From Rotaria socialis (Eukaryota; Rotifera; Eurotatoria; Philodinida; Philodinidae), in contig CAJNYU010003695.1 of the NCBI GenBank assembly GCA_905331475.1, positions 22,737-86,736 of the forward strand: a DNA stretch of 64,000 bases, in the 5' to 3' direction. The notes under the pieces are model-generated. The model was given only the letters and a program-made list of their open reading frames with translations, made no database searches and was not told the DNA's origin. Shown piece after piece: positions 48,730 through 61,837 of this stretch (its first letter is position 1; the number at the start of each line of letters is the position of its first letter). The position numbers and the translations under genes are program-made.

Positions 48730-48800
48730 GGCCTGATGGTCTAGTGGTATGATTCGCGCTTCGGGTGCGCGAGGTTCCGGGTTCGATCCCCGGTCAGGCC
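48730..48800 (+). tRNA. tRNA-Pro (anticodon CGG)
   Basis: 71 bases fold as a complete cloverleaf. The acceptor stem GGCCTGA pairs with TCAGGCC. The D arm holds the A box (TGGTCTAGTGG). The anticodon arm CGCGC-TTCGGGT-GCGCG puts CGG at the anticodon, and the T arm CCGGGTTCGATCCCCGG holds the B box. There is no intron and no encoded CCA. A CTTTCTTTTT run right after it serves as the pol III terminator. It lies about 280 bp beyond the SH3 gene. Confidence 0.96.
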
Positions 48801-51249
48801 CTTTCTTTTTACATTCAAATTTTTAGTTATTTTTAAAACATAATTTATAAAAAAAAAACTGTTCAGCTATTAAATTAGGAACGATTAGGAATTTTCTACA
48901 TATTCAAGCACAGTTTGTAGTAAACATTAAACTAATATTATATTGAAGTTAAATATGAAAGGTGTTGTTTACAATTCTTTTTGTATTTATTCAAATGCCA
49001 ATAGGATAGTTTCAATGGATCTACAAAATACTTGTGTAGTTATGTTAATGTTAGTATATTTTCTAGGGTAGATTGGAAACCTACTTGGGATAATTTTCAA
49101 ATATAAAAAACAAAATTTTTAATATTTCCAAATTTTCATTATTTAGATATACAGAAGTCTATTGAGAATATATGTGCTTAATTCGCTTCAGTTTTTTTTA
49201 TTCATGAAAATATGACCCCTTATTCCTTCACGGTAAGATTTTATTCAGAACTCATTGGTGATAAAATCCGGTTTTCTCGCTGTTGTTTTTACTGAATGTT
49301 AAGCTTATTTTTCATATAAGCCTACTTCTCCTAATGGACAGCTTTAGATAAAGAGCTACTTTAACTTTTGTTGTTTTTGTTATTTTGCCTGGAAACGATC
49401 GTTTTTCTAAAGAGAACGCGTGCTTCTGCATAAAAAAAACTTCTGGCATCTAGTGTCCGCTATTGCGATTTCATATGATCATATCGCTCTTACAAAAAAA
49501 TAATTGTAAATCTAACACTTGATCTCATTGACTTTTTGAATTCACGCCAATAGAATTAATAATCTATTACATGTTAAAAAATTGAAGGAATCATATGTGT
49601 TCTAAATGGCAATGCTAAGGAATGCTATTTGCTTTGCTGTTCTACATGAATTCTCTAGAGTACATATATTGATGTTGACGTATCGTTTTTTCCTACTAAT
49701 TCCTATCCACAAGTTTACATTTACTATTGGTCTATTCTTGATTCATGGGATAAAAATACTTTTTTTATGATTATTTTCAGCAATGAGTACTAGTTAAATC
49801 TAAATGCATGTAGATTATTCGAATCAATTCACTATTACCAACGAAGTGTACAAGACAAAACTGTATATAATAGATCAATATCAGCTGCTCGAGAGAGAAT
49901 CTGGGTTTCATTAGATAGTTGTTAATTTGAAACGATTTTACGTAAGTCTACTGCGTAGTTTCGAAGAATCACAAGATGGTCACTAGCAAGCTAATTCGTA
50001 TGTGATTAATTTCTTGTTAAAGAGGTCATGACAATTAGTCACTCATACAATTTATTCTTTTTTATTTTGAAATTTCGTTTTCTACCCTTGATCGTATATT
50101 TTATTCAATCGAATGAAAGTACTTTGAAACTATTGTTTCTTTTTAGTCTAAAATTAGAGTAAAACAATCTTTTCCTATTGTAGAACAGCCATCGGGACCT
50201 AAAATAGAATTCTAATTAATATTGATTTTAAGTCTAATATTTCATGACTGACTTGAAGTATGATATCTTTGATAATGTCGTCTAACAGAAAACAAAATCG
50301 TGTGCGTGTGCGTGTGCGTGTGCGTGTGTGTCTATAGAATTCAAGTAGTTTATTTTTGCTTTTTATTTACTTTGTATTCAATCGAGTAGACACACAAAAG
50401 CAAAAATATCTAGTTTATGACTTTTCAGCGACAACTATTCTCCACTTATTAATGTCTTTTTGTTGCAGGAATAACAGCAGAAAACTATTTAGCAGAGTAT
50501 AGATCAAGTACTGATTATCAATTACATAAATAACATCAGCTGATATGATCTTTTCGGTTTCTTTGCTGGAACAAGCAAGAAAATCAGACATGATTTCACT
50601 ACAGCACATCATATTATGTATTCAATTCGAAAGTTTCTTCTCATTAATATAGACTTCTGTTGATAGTAGACTCTATATATATTATTTTTTATTGTGTCAC
50701 GATGTTCTCTTCTAGAAAAATGAATGAACAATAAATTGTTAAGCAGCTTGTTTTTTATGAACGCCTCCTTCAGATAGAAAAAGAGAGAAGCAATGACGTA
50801 GAATGACGGATTGACGTCATCATTATCGACACAAGAATAGAATAAGAAATGCTATCGCCTACGTCTTTTTTCTCATCGGCCTTCGCTTGCCTGCGCATGC
50901 TTACGATAATGTAAAAGAATTTTTCTTTTTCGTCTGCCTGCTCTCATTTTCTATCTGCGGAGAAACTAACTACTAGAAGCATTGATGAATCAAGACCAGT
51001 TCAGTTAATCGTATTTACACGTAAGCATGCCACGAACTCTCTTGGTTAACGTCTAGAAAGATGATGTTACTTATACTATAAAATTCAATATTCTTTTGTT
51101 TTTCAAAGAACGAAAGAAAAAAGAAACGTTAAAATAGATTTTGTCTTTCTTTATACTCATCTAATGTTTTTGTCGATTTTATTTTAATGCAAAAGGAAAA
51201 CTATCGGGTTGATTGTGCTTTAACATTTTTCATTTTCTCTTCTTTTAAG
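48801..51249. other. 2.4-kb non-coding interval
   Basis: AT-rich, with a GTGTGC hexamer repeat at 50300-50331. No gene recognised. The acceptor-like TTCTTTTAAG directly before the ATG at 51250 suggests a 5' UTR exon of the TBC gene somewhere upstream. Confidence 0.5.
50300..50331. repeat. GTGTGC hexanucleotide repeat
   Basis: About five GTGTGC units, degenerating to GTGTGT. Confidence 0.9.
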
Positions 51250-53725
51250 ATGACGATTGTTGACGCATTAGAAACATCAAAAAATGATATATTTTCAACG
51301 TTAGAAGGTAAGAAAAAGAAAGGAAAAATCATTTGTTGATGTTATATTTACTTACAGGTGAAGATTTTCAACAATGGAAAGATTCAATGTCAATGGAAAC
51401 TCGTATACCAGGAGGTTTATCAGTGGAAAAACGACAAAAAGTAAAAAAATAGAATGCAATCGTATGTTTTATTTATTATTTTTCTCTTAGTTATGGATTT
51501 CATTAGCAACTAAATACATTCATGATATTCATCTCGACTGGCAGAAAACTTGCGACTTTGCTTTTAATGCAGATACATATCCAGAAGATGAACAACTAAA
51601 TATTCAAATTGTGAAAGTAAATTTTGCAAAACAATGAAATTTAAAATTTGAGCGTTTTTCTTCACATTTAGGATCTTCATCGGACTGGCTGTAATTGGTC
51701 ATCCAATGAATATAATCGTACATTACTTCAGCGTGTTCTACTTGCGTTCGCGCGTTATAATAAAACCATTGGTTATTGCCAAGGTCTTCATATATTAGCA
51801 TCTGTAATACTGGATGTTGTCAATATGAATGAAGAATATTCATTGATGATACTAATTTATTTAATTGATTGTATATTACCGGATTTTTTCTCTAATAATC
51901 TACATGCATTAGCTATTGACATGACCGTGTTTGGTCAATGGTTAAAAATCTACAATCCGCAATTACATTTACATTTACAAACTCTCCAATCATCATCATC
52001 ATCATCATCACCGTCGTTATGTAATGATGATTCCGATGAAAATTATGAGCCACCTCTATTAAATGTTTTTACCATTCAATGGTTTTTAACGTTATTTGCA
52101 ACATGTTTACCTCGACCAGCTACTCTACGTGTTTGGGATGCATTAATGATTGAAGGTAGTGAAGTATTATTTCGAACTGGACTTCTGCTCTGGTCGAAAT
52201 TAGGAGTGTAAGTTTCGTCGTTTTTTTTTAAACGAAAACAAAAAACATTTTCTTACATTTTCTAGAGCTGTTTCAAAAGTATCAACAGCTGATCAATTTT
52301 ACTCGGCTATGGGTCATTTGTCAGTTCAATTACTTGATGAGAAAATTCTTGATGCTGATAATCTTATAAAAGTACCACTACGTTTTTAAATTTAAATTTT
52401 AAATAGAAATATAATTTGAAAATCATGCAAATGAGTTTTAATTAGATCTGTTCATTGTGCAGATGATTGGACACATAAACAGAATAAATGATATTATTAT
52501 TAAAGGCAAAACAAAATTGCTATTTTTTTTTTTGCCAATAACAGCTCACTGAGCTGGAACAAAAACCAAGAGAGTCTTGTACTTTCAGGGCGCATAGGAG
52601 GGATAGATTGAGGGAGATAAGATTATATTAGTTTTCATTATGTTGATCAATTTTTAATCTTTATATTCTTCTAGGGGCTATACAATTTCGGCCCATTTCC
52701 AACGCCTATGTTATCTGAATTACGTCAAAAGTTTACATTTCAACAAACATTAGAAAATATCAAAGTAAACCAATCCATTGGACAAACAAATACTAATCGA
52801 TCAAAAACTAAAGTAAGCTGGCACGCGTTGTATATATTGAAACATATAAAGATTAGCTGGGATATGTCTAACTGTCATTGATAATGTTAAAAGTGACATT
52901 CCAGAACGACATTACCATGTATTTAATTCTCTGCCATTTGTTTTCCGTAGGATGTCAAACGAGCAAAAACAAAATTCATCGACGATGATGTTATTAATTT
53001 TATTTCTTGTTTTGCAATACTTTCATCGTCGTCATCACCGCTACGCAATAATCGATGTAAGAAATGTGGAACATTCTTTTATTTTGCTTTTGTTATTCAT
53101 ATTTGTTATTTTTAGTTGAACCCATGTCACCAAAGACAAGTTCTCCTGACATAAATCAACTTCGACAACAATATAAAAAACTTAAACAACGAAATCAACA
53201 AGTACAAATTATTACTCAATGTAAATTTTATCTTATTCTTCGTATCAAGACAAACTTTTTATTATTTTTACATTACACAGGTTCAAATGAGCAACGCCAG
53301 CCTACATCAGAATCTGTTTGTTCAATATCCGGTGGACCATTGGTAATTAAATAGTCTAAAAATATTTCATATATATATTTTTTTTTGTTGTTGTCTAGAT
53401 TAATCATTTACTTGTGAAGCCCGTCGGTGTCAAACGCAATCAAATGAAAAAACATGTTTCTATGAAATCATCATTGAAAGAAGAAACCGAAGATATCCAA
53501 CAGGAATTCGAGCAATTACTGACATGTCTCAAACTTGAAAAGGCTTCGATTCCGCAAAACGAAACAACATCGAATACTCTAATTGATCAACTTGTAAAAT
53601 CTCGATCATCACAAGCACCAAAATATTCATCTTTCAATCCATTTCCTTCGCGTTCATTCAATGAAAATGTTGCTGCAAATGGATATAAACTTGGATTATA
53701 TTCCCCTGTTGTGACAAGCCGATAA
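51250..53725 (+). CDS. TBC1D30-like: TBC-domain Rab GTPase-activating protein, TBC1D30-like
   Basis: Ten exons: 51250-51307, 51358-51440, 51491-51616, 51672-52207, 52266-52371, 52675-52812, 52951-53056, 53116-53220, 53281-53342 and 53399-53725. All are in phase and give 548 aa. The TBC domain runs from about residue 40 (RIPGGLSVEKRQKLW) to about 300. The arginine finger IxxDxxRT is QIVKDLHRTGC and the glutamine finger is YCQG in NKTIGYCQGLHILA. VFTIQWFLTLFATCLPRPAT and GSEVLFRTGLLLWSKLG closely match the TBC1D30 class, as does YNFGPFPTPMLSELRQKF after the domain. Both catalytic residues are present, so an active GAP is expected. Known: human TBC1D30 acts on Rab8 and affects primary cilia. The same target here is inference. 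A short Ser run (QSSSSSSSP) sits in a loop. Confidence 0.92.
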
Positions 53726-54386
53726 ATTATTAGAGTGCGAGTCTTTCATCTAATCCAAAAGCTTATACATTAATTATTGTAGAGTCGTCTATTTTTTTAA
53801 AAGAATAATTTCATTTATGTTGAGTTGAAAGCTTTCTCTCTTTTTTTTGTGTTTCTTCTGTCAATAAACTGTTTGTTGTTAATATTATTATTGAATTATG
53901 AATTTTATGTGAAAATTAATATCCTTGATAATTATAAGATTTTTTTGTTCTTCATTTCTCGCCGACAAAATGAAATTCTTTTCATAGTTTAATGTTGTAC
54001 CTGTATGGGCCTTTTTTTTCTTCTTTCCAATACAACGATTGAATCATTGTGGAAGTCAGAATAAAACAACTGAATAAGAACAAAAACAAAAACAACAATC
54101 TTTCATTCATTCCTCCTTCACTTCATCATCAAAAACTGGACAAAACAACAACAAAACAAGGCAAAAAATTGCACAAGATTTATATTAAAAAAAATAAAAC
54201 TAAACTTAGGCGCTTCTAGAAAAGATCCACAAGTTTATTCATATACATGTTTACATCACCTGACATCGTTTGCTATCGAAGGCACACCATAGATTTCTTT
54301 GTAGTAGATTTTCTTTTCATCTTGTTTCTAGATGTAGATTCATAAAATTTTTAGATGTGTTTTTTTCTCTGAAAAAAAATCATCTC
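53726..54386. other. Convergent 3' interval
   Basis: It lies between the 3' ends of the plus-strand TBC gene and the minus-strand forkhead-like gene. AATAAA-like words occur on both strands. No other feature. Confidence 0.5.
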
Positions 54387-55313
54387 TCATTTTGGTTGTC
54401 GTAAAAGAAGTAATGTCATGGCGGCATCAACCACTTCAACACTGGGCGTTGCTGTAGATGTTCCTGATAGATCATGTTTAGAGCGTTGTTTTTTTCTTTT
54501 ATTATTTGTTTCCTCTGGTGAACCACGACGATGAATTGTTTTATCACGTTTGAGATTCTTCAATGGACAACTGTTCTCATCGTTTGTATTCGACATTAAT
54601 TGTTGCCGTCGTTCTAAACATAAACGTTCGAACAGAGCAATTGTATATTGTGTTGTCAATGATAGTTGCCGTGTAGTCATTGTTAATAATGTATCGAGTA
54701 AAAGTAAACGTTTTGAACGATCTGTCGTCCATAAAGGATACCGTAGTTTAATTCCATTGTTTGGATTTTTAATAATTTTAACAAAAAATGATAATTGTTT
54801 TGTCATATGATAACGTATTTTACTTTTTAACCGCGCACTCTGAATTGTTTGTTCATCCGGAGAAGAATTTGAATTATGAATTGTTGGCGTAGTTGATTGT
54901 TCAATATGATGTTCAATCCAATCACATATTTCATTTAATGTTAACGCACGAGATTTACAATCTTCAATAGCAAATAATATCCAAAAGCATAGAGCTGAAT
55001 GTGGTGGTGAAACAATATCAGTTGCTGTTGCTGTTGTTGTTGTTATTATTACGCGTTCACTTGATGAATTAAGCGATGATGAATCATTATCATGTTCGCT
55101 ATCAGATGAATCAATAACACTTGGTGGCGATGAACGATGGCGATGCTTGTCAGTAACATAGATTGGTAAATTTTTACTCACCGTCGGTACTGAACGTGCT
55201 GAACGTGATGATGTTGGACGATCGAATATGTCTGATTTTGTTAGCCATGATAATTCAGTAAGATCATGATCTGAATGTTGTTTTACATTCGTTGGATCCT
55301 GATGAGCTAACAT
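54387..55313 (-). CDS. Divergent forkhead-like (winged-helix) protein
   Basis: 308 codons from the ATG at 55313 (MLAHQDPTNV). The open frame extends 37 codons upstream, but a TTCTTTTAG acceptor just before this ATG suggests the upstream part is intron and a 5' exon exists. Residues about 105-215 resemble a forkhead domain: PPHSALCFWILFAIEDCKSR, LTLNEICDWIEHHI (helix 2, closely forkhead-like), a Ser/Asn/Pro-rich insert, then SKIRYHMTKQLSFF in the place of the recognition helix NSIRHNLS, and a wing-like KLRYPLWTTD. The rest is Ser-rich with a basic cluster (NNKRKKQRSKH) that could be a nuclear signal. Known: forkhead proteins bind DNA through helix 3. The changes there make target recognition uncertain. 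Moderately sure of the fold, not of the subfamily. Confidence 0.65.
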   Translation of the reverse strand: MLAHQDPTNVKQHSDHDLTELSWLTKSDIFDRPTSSRSARSVPTVSKNLPIYVTDKHRHRSSPPSVIDSSDSEHDNDSSSLNSSSERVIITTTTATATDIVSPPHSALCFWILFAIEDCKSRALTLNEICDWIEHHIEQSTTPTIHNSNSSPDEQTIQSARLKSKIRYHMTKQLSFFVKIIKNPNNGIKLRYPLWTTDRSKRLLLLDTLLTMTTRQLSLTTQYTIALFERLCLERRQQLMSNTNDENSCPLKNLKRDKTIHRRGSPEETNNKRKKQRSKHDLSGTSTATPSVEVVDAAMTLLLLRQPK

Positions 55314-58306
55314 TTGTCTAAAAGAATATGATAGCAATTTGCTTTTCTTTTTCTTAACGAATGCGAGCAACAAAAGAGAATGGTGAAGAACAAATTCGAA
55401 ATATTTGCAGCATTTGATGCACAATGTACTATTTCCTTCCGTTTGACATGTGCTCTCAATTTCTTTTTGCTATGTCAGACGGATAAGAGAAAAAAAACCT
55501 ATATGACAGTTACTTACGAAAAATAAAATATCTTCATTAAATGAGAATCTGTGAAACTAACGCCTTTTCTTCTCCATGCCATCATCTACTGGCATTTTTT
55601 CTTTTTTTTCCGTTGAAAGCTACCCTATACTTTAGAATACACATATTCTAATAATACACAGGAGAACTCACACATACGACGAATAATCTGCTATTGCTGA
55701 TGATCTGTGTTGCTGGTCTGTTTATATGCTTGTTAAGTCAAGAAAAAAAAATATATAAATGAAAGAAGAAAAGAAGAGAAGTATATGCAGAATCAAGCAG
55801 TACTGAGTGAATATGTGTGAGTAGTATAGTAGTAGCGCGTAGAGAACGAGGAGACAAAGACGAAAAAGAGAAGGAGAGAAGGAAAGAGGTGAGAGCAGCA
55901 GATTGAATCTTTTCTCGCAGAGTTAGTCGTGAAGGTACGCGTGTGCCCGTCGAGAGGAGATAGACGACGTCGACTAAAGACAAGGGAATACTAGTTGACA
56001 GTGAGAGAACTATTGCTTAGCAACACGACATCTGTCTTCCACTTATTTTCTCAACATACAGAGACATTAACTTGTATACCTATGCTATGTGACATTAGGA
56101 TGAACGATGAACGGAGAAAAATATAGAGAAAAAAAAGAGAAATGACATATTGGCTTTCTCATTCACGAGTATTTTTTAGCGAGAGTACGCAAATTGAGGA
56201 AACGAGTTAACAAGTAAAAGGAAGTGTGAAAAATAAAAATAAATGATTCTTATCAAAAACTAATATCAGCAACAGAACCAGATGGAGTCTAGTTAAACGT
56301 TTGGAAACTATATTGCAAAAAAAAAGAATATCAGAACAGCAAGTGCAGTCTTTCTTCTTTTTGCTAAATGGGAACAAAGCAAAAGTATAAAGAGAATTTT
56401 TCTTTAATTTCAAGTGGCAATTCTATGTAAAACCAAGTTTTTATTTTAGAAAAAAAAACTACTATAAGCACCTCATCGAGAACTAAATCATTTCGGAAGT
56501 AAACATAACAATCTATAATTTCCTTTCTTTTTTCAAGAAAAGTGTTGACTATTTGATTCTAAATATTTCATAGATGAGTTAAAATCTTATTTTTTCTTTA
56601 TGTTGAAAATTTCTTATCTCAACGCTACGAGTCATCGAGAAAATTATTTAGCATTTTTAATCAACTCAATTTTAAGACAGACCAGTATGACATAGAAATT
56701 TTTTTCTGCTATATTAAAAGGGTCAAAGAACTAAATGAACTGTTCTCTTTTGACCGGCGATTAACATTAATAATCTACAAATGACGGCGACATTCTATCT
56801 TCGTTTTATCTTTTGTTTTGCTTTCAATCATTGAACAATGGACTTTTTCCTAGAGCTTATTTTGCAAATTTCTAATGCATGAATATTCAAGAGTATGTCG
56901 ATACGCATAAGAATACAATTTGCAAAGTGTAATGTGTGGAGAAAAATATTATTTGATATTTAATTTTAAAATTTTGAAGATAGACTTGTTTTCAAAAGCA
57001 TTCCATGGAAGAGATGCTACTTACTTAAGGGCGAACATTTTTGTTTTGCCTAGTTGTACACCGGAGCTTTGAATCATTTAATGGGAAAATGCTCTTTAGC
57101 ATAGTGACGATCTTTCCGCGATAAAGAAAAAAAAAGGAATTCTAAAGCAAAGTACTTGCTTGCGTCTAGCTATTATTATAAATGAGAGAAAAATTCCTAA
57201 AGCTTTTGAATTGTGGATTGTTAATCGTTGTCTTTGAAATGAATATAATGTCATTGCTACCGATCCTATTAAGAGCTCATTGGAGGCGTTACTAGTTCAG
57301 TTATTGGACAAAATTAAGTTCTTACTAAACTTAGTTCACGGTAAAGATATCCGATTTTCTATTATCTCCTACATTTTGAATTGTAGCGAGAAAAATATAC
57401 TCCTACTTTTTCATATAATCAAATTATCAATATTGATTTTATGAATGTTTGATGTGCTTGAATATCTGATACTTTGACATGTCACAAGTGTCATTGACAG
57501 CTTTTATCTATGGAAACTTCAAGGGTAACATAAATAACTGCCTACAATGATTTTATCTGACAAAGCCAAGACATATACAGATAGGTCTTTTTTTCTTGTG
57601 TCCGGTTTTCTCTACTTCACTAGAATCGACCTAATGAAACTACACTCCTCTTAAAACGCCATGAGAACTACAACTGAACAAATATTTCTTGACAAATCGC
57701 TTACATATTGGAGTGAACACTTCAATCATGTTTGCAAAAAGAAAAAGGAAGCCGAATCGCAAATAAATGTCAAAACCATATCAATCAGTTTATGATTGAA
57801 AACTGACTCATTCACTTGTTTATTTTATATATAGAATAGTCAATTTGCTCAGCAATAAAATTTCCTATTTATTTAGTTTGTATGCCAAGGCTACTCATTT
57901 CCTGATGATCTAAAAAGCTTTTTACTTTTATCATGAAGTGGGAAAAGAATTCGACTCATAGTCAATTTAATTATCCAGTAGTTTCTATCCTTCATTCTCA
58001 AAACTAATTATTTATAAATTCCTAATTATATGTTGAAAAGCTTTTTATTCATAAATGCAAGTCTAGCAGTAGTTTTTGCGCACATGCGAATTTCATAGCT
58101 AATTAAGAAATAGTTTTTTATTTGTTCTTTCAAAAACCTATGCTACCTATTATAATTCGTCTACCGGTGGCCTCTATGATAGTCATACTTCATGGGTCTG
58201 CCAACGCATTCCAATGAAAACGAATTCTTTAAAATATCTGGGAAAAAATATCGATTTGAATGATTAGTTAGTTAATTCGTGCTCTTTAATCATAGTTATT
58301 TCATTG
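55314..58306. other. 3-kb non-coding interval
   Basis: It lies between divergently transcribed genes. AT-rich, with a purine-rich stretch at about 55755-55920 that makes a chance Ser/Leu-rich ORF on the other strand. No gene or RNA recognised. It should hold both promoters. Confidence 0.5.
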
Positions 58307-60495
58307 ATGGATTCAAAAGGAGATCAACACTTATCAGATCCGCAAAAATTAGAAGCATATCTTCAGGAACGTATACAACAAATAGAAGAAACACTTGATG
58401 ATGACGAAAATTTTTGCAATAGAGAAATAGACGCAACAAATAAATATATTGAAAAGACTGAAAAAAAATTTCACGAAAAAATTCATGAGCTTAAAGCAAA
58501 ACTTGAAGATATTCGTGTAAAGAATAAGAAAACATCCGAAGAAAATAAAGCACAATTTAATAATGATATCACAGAAGTTATCGATTTATTCCGTGCGAAC
58601 AATTATGATCAAGGTGAGCTCACGACTGTTTGTTTTGATGTTCTAATGTGTATTCTTTGAAGCTCGGAAGAAATTTGAAGATTGTGAAAAACGTTTTGAA
58701 CAAAGAACAACATGTATTCAACAAGTACCAAAATTACGTATGAAGGAATCTGATATCGACGAGCTTTTTACAACATCCGAGTGTAAAATTAATAAACCTG
58801 CAGTACAGCCGATTCCTGTTGCAGCGTTAGTGTTACAAAGATCAACAATTAATGATAATGATTATGATGATGAGTCAAATGGAAAGGATCAAAGTCAAAT
58901 AAACAGAAAACAAAAATTACGTCAGGAAAAAATCATTGAAAGTGTTAACATGAATCGAAATGATGAAGAAACCGAAGAAGATAAAAAAGATCTAACGGGA
59001 AAAGATTCGGATTTGTAATAATTCGAATAAAAATTTTTTCCCAATATCATTTTTTCTCTCTTTATTCAGATCAACCTTTGGAATTCAATCAAAACGCGCA
59101 GCAGCTCAATCAACAACAGAGCATACTAATACCACGTATGGTTAAACATTAAACTAGATTTTTTCTTATAAATATCATTCCCAATGAGTGAACATGTTCG
59201 TTAGGAATAGTTTACTGAATCCTCATAGGTCAAAATAGTTTGCCTGCGTTTCCATATGTAATCATTTTGTCTGATCTTTAGAACTAATGTTAATCAAGCT
59301 CCGGTGACAACAACCGAGCGGGGTCCACGATTTCGATTTAGTACACGATTGAATCCACCATCCACCAATTCCAATATATCATTTTCTGGTCGTAGGATTC
59401 CGAGTTCGTCATCGATGCCTAATAGTAATGTAAATAGTTATAATACTCGTGAACAAATAAGAGCTACAGTGGCTCCACCTACAACAACCCAACAGCAAAC
59501 AACATTAGTTGCAAATAACATAGGGCAGCGTTTACCGTTAACTCCCGGTAATAGATTATTTTGAAAAGAAATTTATAAATCTTTATTTCCATGAGAAATA
59601 AAATTAAACAGAAAAAAATTTCATTTTAGTTTCCCACTACCGACATGAGCCGAACATGTTGGTCTTGCTAACGTGCAATGCAAAATACATCGTTCTTTAT
59701 AAAGGTTTACTTAATCGAGTAGATAATTGGCATTTGGGTGTCGTTGAACGTGGGGTTCAGAAAGAGTATCCTCTCAATTGGCATGATGGTTTGATTATTT
59801 CTATGGGTTGGATTATCAATGATGATATTTATATGTTTACCGAACGTGAATTTTTTATTTATTCAATTGGCCTACGCATTAAACTTAATTCGCGTATGTT
59901 ACCGCGTAGTGATGATGATGAACCAGAGACAAATTATTCCCATCGTGGTATTGGCGCTGTGTATGATAAATATATATATCATATTTATACGAATCGTAGT
60001 TGCCATTGGACATTAACACACTATTCGCGTGAAAAATTTGTTTCTCTGAACGATTATGATTTAACAATGCTTTTTCCTGATGTTGAGCGTTTTATACATT
60101 TCTGTGTTAATGATAAAACAATGAATTTTCTCGTTCAAATGAATGATGCATCATATGGCGTTGTATTTTGTTGGACAAATAATTTTAAAACCAATGAAAA
60201 AATGCCAGCAATTAGATTTCCTATTGCTCGAAACCCATTAACTATTTGTTCAGCATTTATTCAATGTTTAAATCAATATATTATTTTTGTTAATGATCCA
60301 TCAATTAATATTTTGCATATATTAAGTACAGAAAAATATTTACAAGCTTACCGAGAAGAATGTCATGCTATGTGTCATGTAGCCGTTAAAAATGAAATAA
60401 TACTTTTAACAAATAATTCCATATCGTCAATAAATTTAAATCAATCCAATTCATTTTTTTCGCAATTTTCTCCGCGATATACATCTGATATCTAA
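58307..60495 (+). CDS. Coiled-coil plus beta-propeller-like protein (joined five-exon model)
   Basis: Exons 58307-58613, 58663-59014, 59070-59135, 59282-59547 and 59630-60495 join in consistent phase to 618 aa. Without splicing they look like three separate ORFs, each ending just past a GT donor. Residues 1-140 are strongly charged and helical (IQQIEETLDDDENF, YIEKTEKKFHEKIHELKAKL), a coiled coil. Residues about 150-330 are acidic, then Ser/Thr/Gln-rich and probably disordered. The last about 290 residues show repeated four-strand patterns with Trp (YIVLYKGLLNRVDNWHLGVV; MGWIINDDIYMFTEREFFIY), resembling a beta-propeller. I do not recognise a named family. A TRIM/NHL-like layout without RING or B-box is the nearest comparison. 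Confidence 0.7.
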
Positions 60496-61393
60496 TATTT
60501 TGCTTTTTTTCTTCGTCATTGAGTGATTACGTTTCGTTATTTCTATTGGAAGCGAGCATGACTATTTTTTATTTCTTTTTATTAACGTATGAAATAAACA
60601 AAGAAAAAAACTAAATATCTTAAATTTGTTGATGTTAATGTACACTAATTATATTCATTTCGGTGACGTCAAAAGGCGATAAACTGCAACTACATGCACT
60701 TTAGGGATTATGAGTCGATCGTGGGATATGAAGTCAGGTGGTATTTATTAATTTTTTTGAAATGAGTTATGCTAGTTCAAGTCTTCTCTTGATTTAAGGT
60801 ATACATCAGTTTGGCTAAAAGATAATATACGAGTATTAACTATGGTTGTGCAAGTTAAATAACTGGTGGTGCTAAATTTTTTGCATTCATTTGTTTTTTA
60901 ATATAGCAGTACGATCGAATGCCGTCGAGATTTCATTGCTTTTGTCATTAGGAATAGTGAGAGCCTGCAGAATACCTAACAAATAGAATTCAGAATTTAA
61001 AAAGACTCACAGAACCCTGAGACTGAATATTCTCCTTCACACTATTTTCAGAGATATTAATACATTTTTTTACTTTGCGAATACATAATTCATCTGCATT
61101 AGCTAGTATTTCATTGAGACTATTTATTCCTTTATAAGGTAGCATTATTCATGCTGTAGATTATTAGTATGGTCTTCTTTTTGCGTTTTGCACTTTTACA
61201 TTAATTACTAATGTAACTGACTAATTAGTTAGTATTTTTAATATTCGCGTACACTGAAGAGTATGTGCGATAAAAAAAACGTGATGTTTGCCAAGCAATC
61301 CGTGTTTATTTCTTAGTGTATACTCGAAAAGAAAATCAGAGAGGACAAGGTTAAATAAGGTGCACACACACAGGTAAGAAATATAAATGAGGT
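60496..61393. other. Convergent 3' interval
   Basis: AT-rich, between the coiled-coil/propeller gene and the small minus-strand ORF. No feature recognised. Confidence 0.5.
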
Positions 61394-61837
61394 TCATGGT
61401 TTCCATGGTTTGTCCGAGACATTACTGATATTTGACCGTTCCGAAGTCAATGATGAGCGCGAGCTTTGTTTTGATCCTTGTGTTGTTGCACGTGATAAAC
61501 GGGTTCCACTGTCGGAGGGTAATAAATTTTGTTCAAGTTGCGTATTTAATTCTTCGATATCATTATTAGTAAACTGTTCGCGTGTATAAAACGTGACCAT
61601 CGGACCAGCTGCAGGTCGTGTTGTACTTGCAGTCGATTGGCCAACAGGTGCTTCTTGACGAGTAGCATTCATTGATTGTGAACGTTTAAGTTTTGCTGAT
61701 GGTGTTTGTGGCGTACTTGATAATGTCCAAGACAATGGACACGCACCGGTTAACAGACCACGAGGAAATTTTCGAACAGCATATTTTAAGCCTAAATATT
61801 TTTTCAAATTACTATTCGAATAAGGACGCATAACCAA
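61394..61837 (-). CDS. Small Ser/Thr-rich protein, unknown
   Basis: 147 codons, single exon. There are two possible starts (61837, MVMRPYS, and 61831). The N-terminal 40 residues are basic and aromatic (LKKYLGLKYAVRKFPRGLL); the rest is Ser/Thr/Gln-rich and likely disordered (SRATTQGSKQSSRSSLTSE). Codon use and GC content are more gene-like than the surroundings, which is the main support. It could be the last exon of a longer gene. No membrane segment or known domain. Function unknown. Confidence 0.5.
   Translation of the reverse strand: MVMRPYSNSNLKKYLGLKYAVRKFPRGLLTGACPLSWTLSSTPQTPSAKLKRSQSMNATRQEAPVGQSTASTTRPAAGPMVTFYTREQFTNNDIEELNTQLEQNLLPSDSGTRLSRATTQGSKQSSRSSLTSERSNISNVSDKPWKP

Noticed and set aside
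55738..55983. 81-codon Ser/Leu-rich minus-strand ORF
   Set aside because: Reverse reading of a GA-rich patch.
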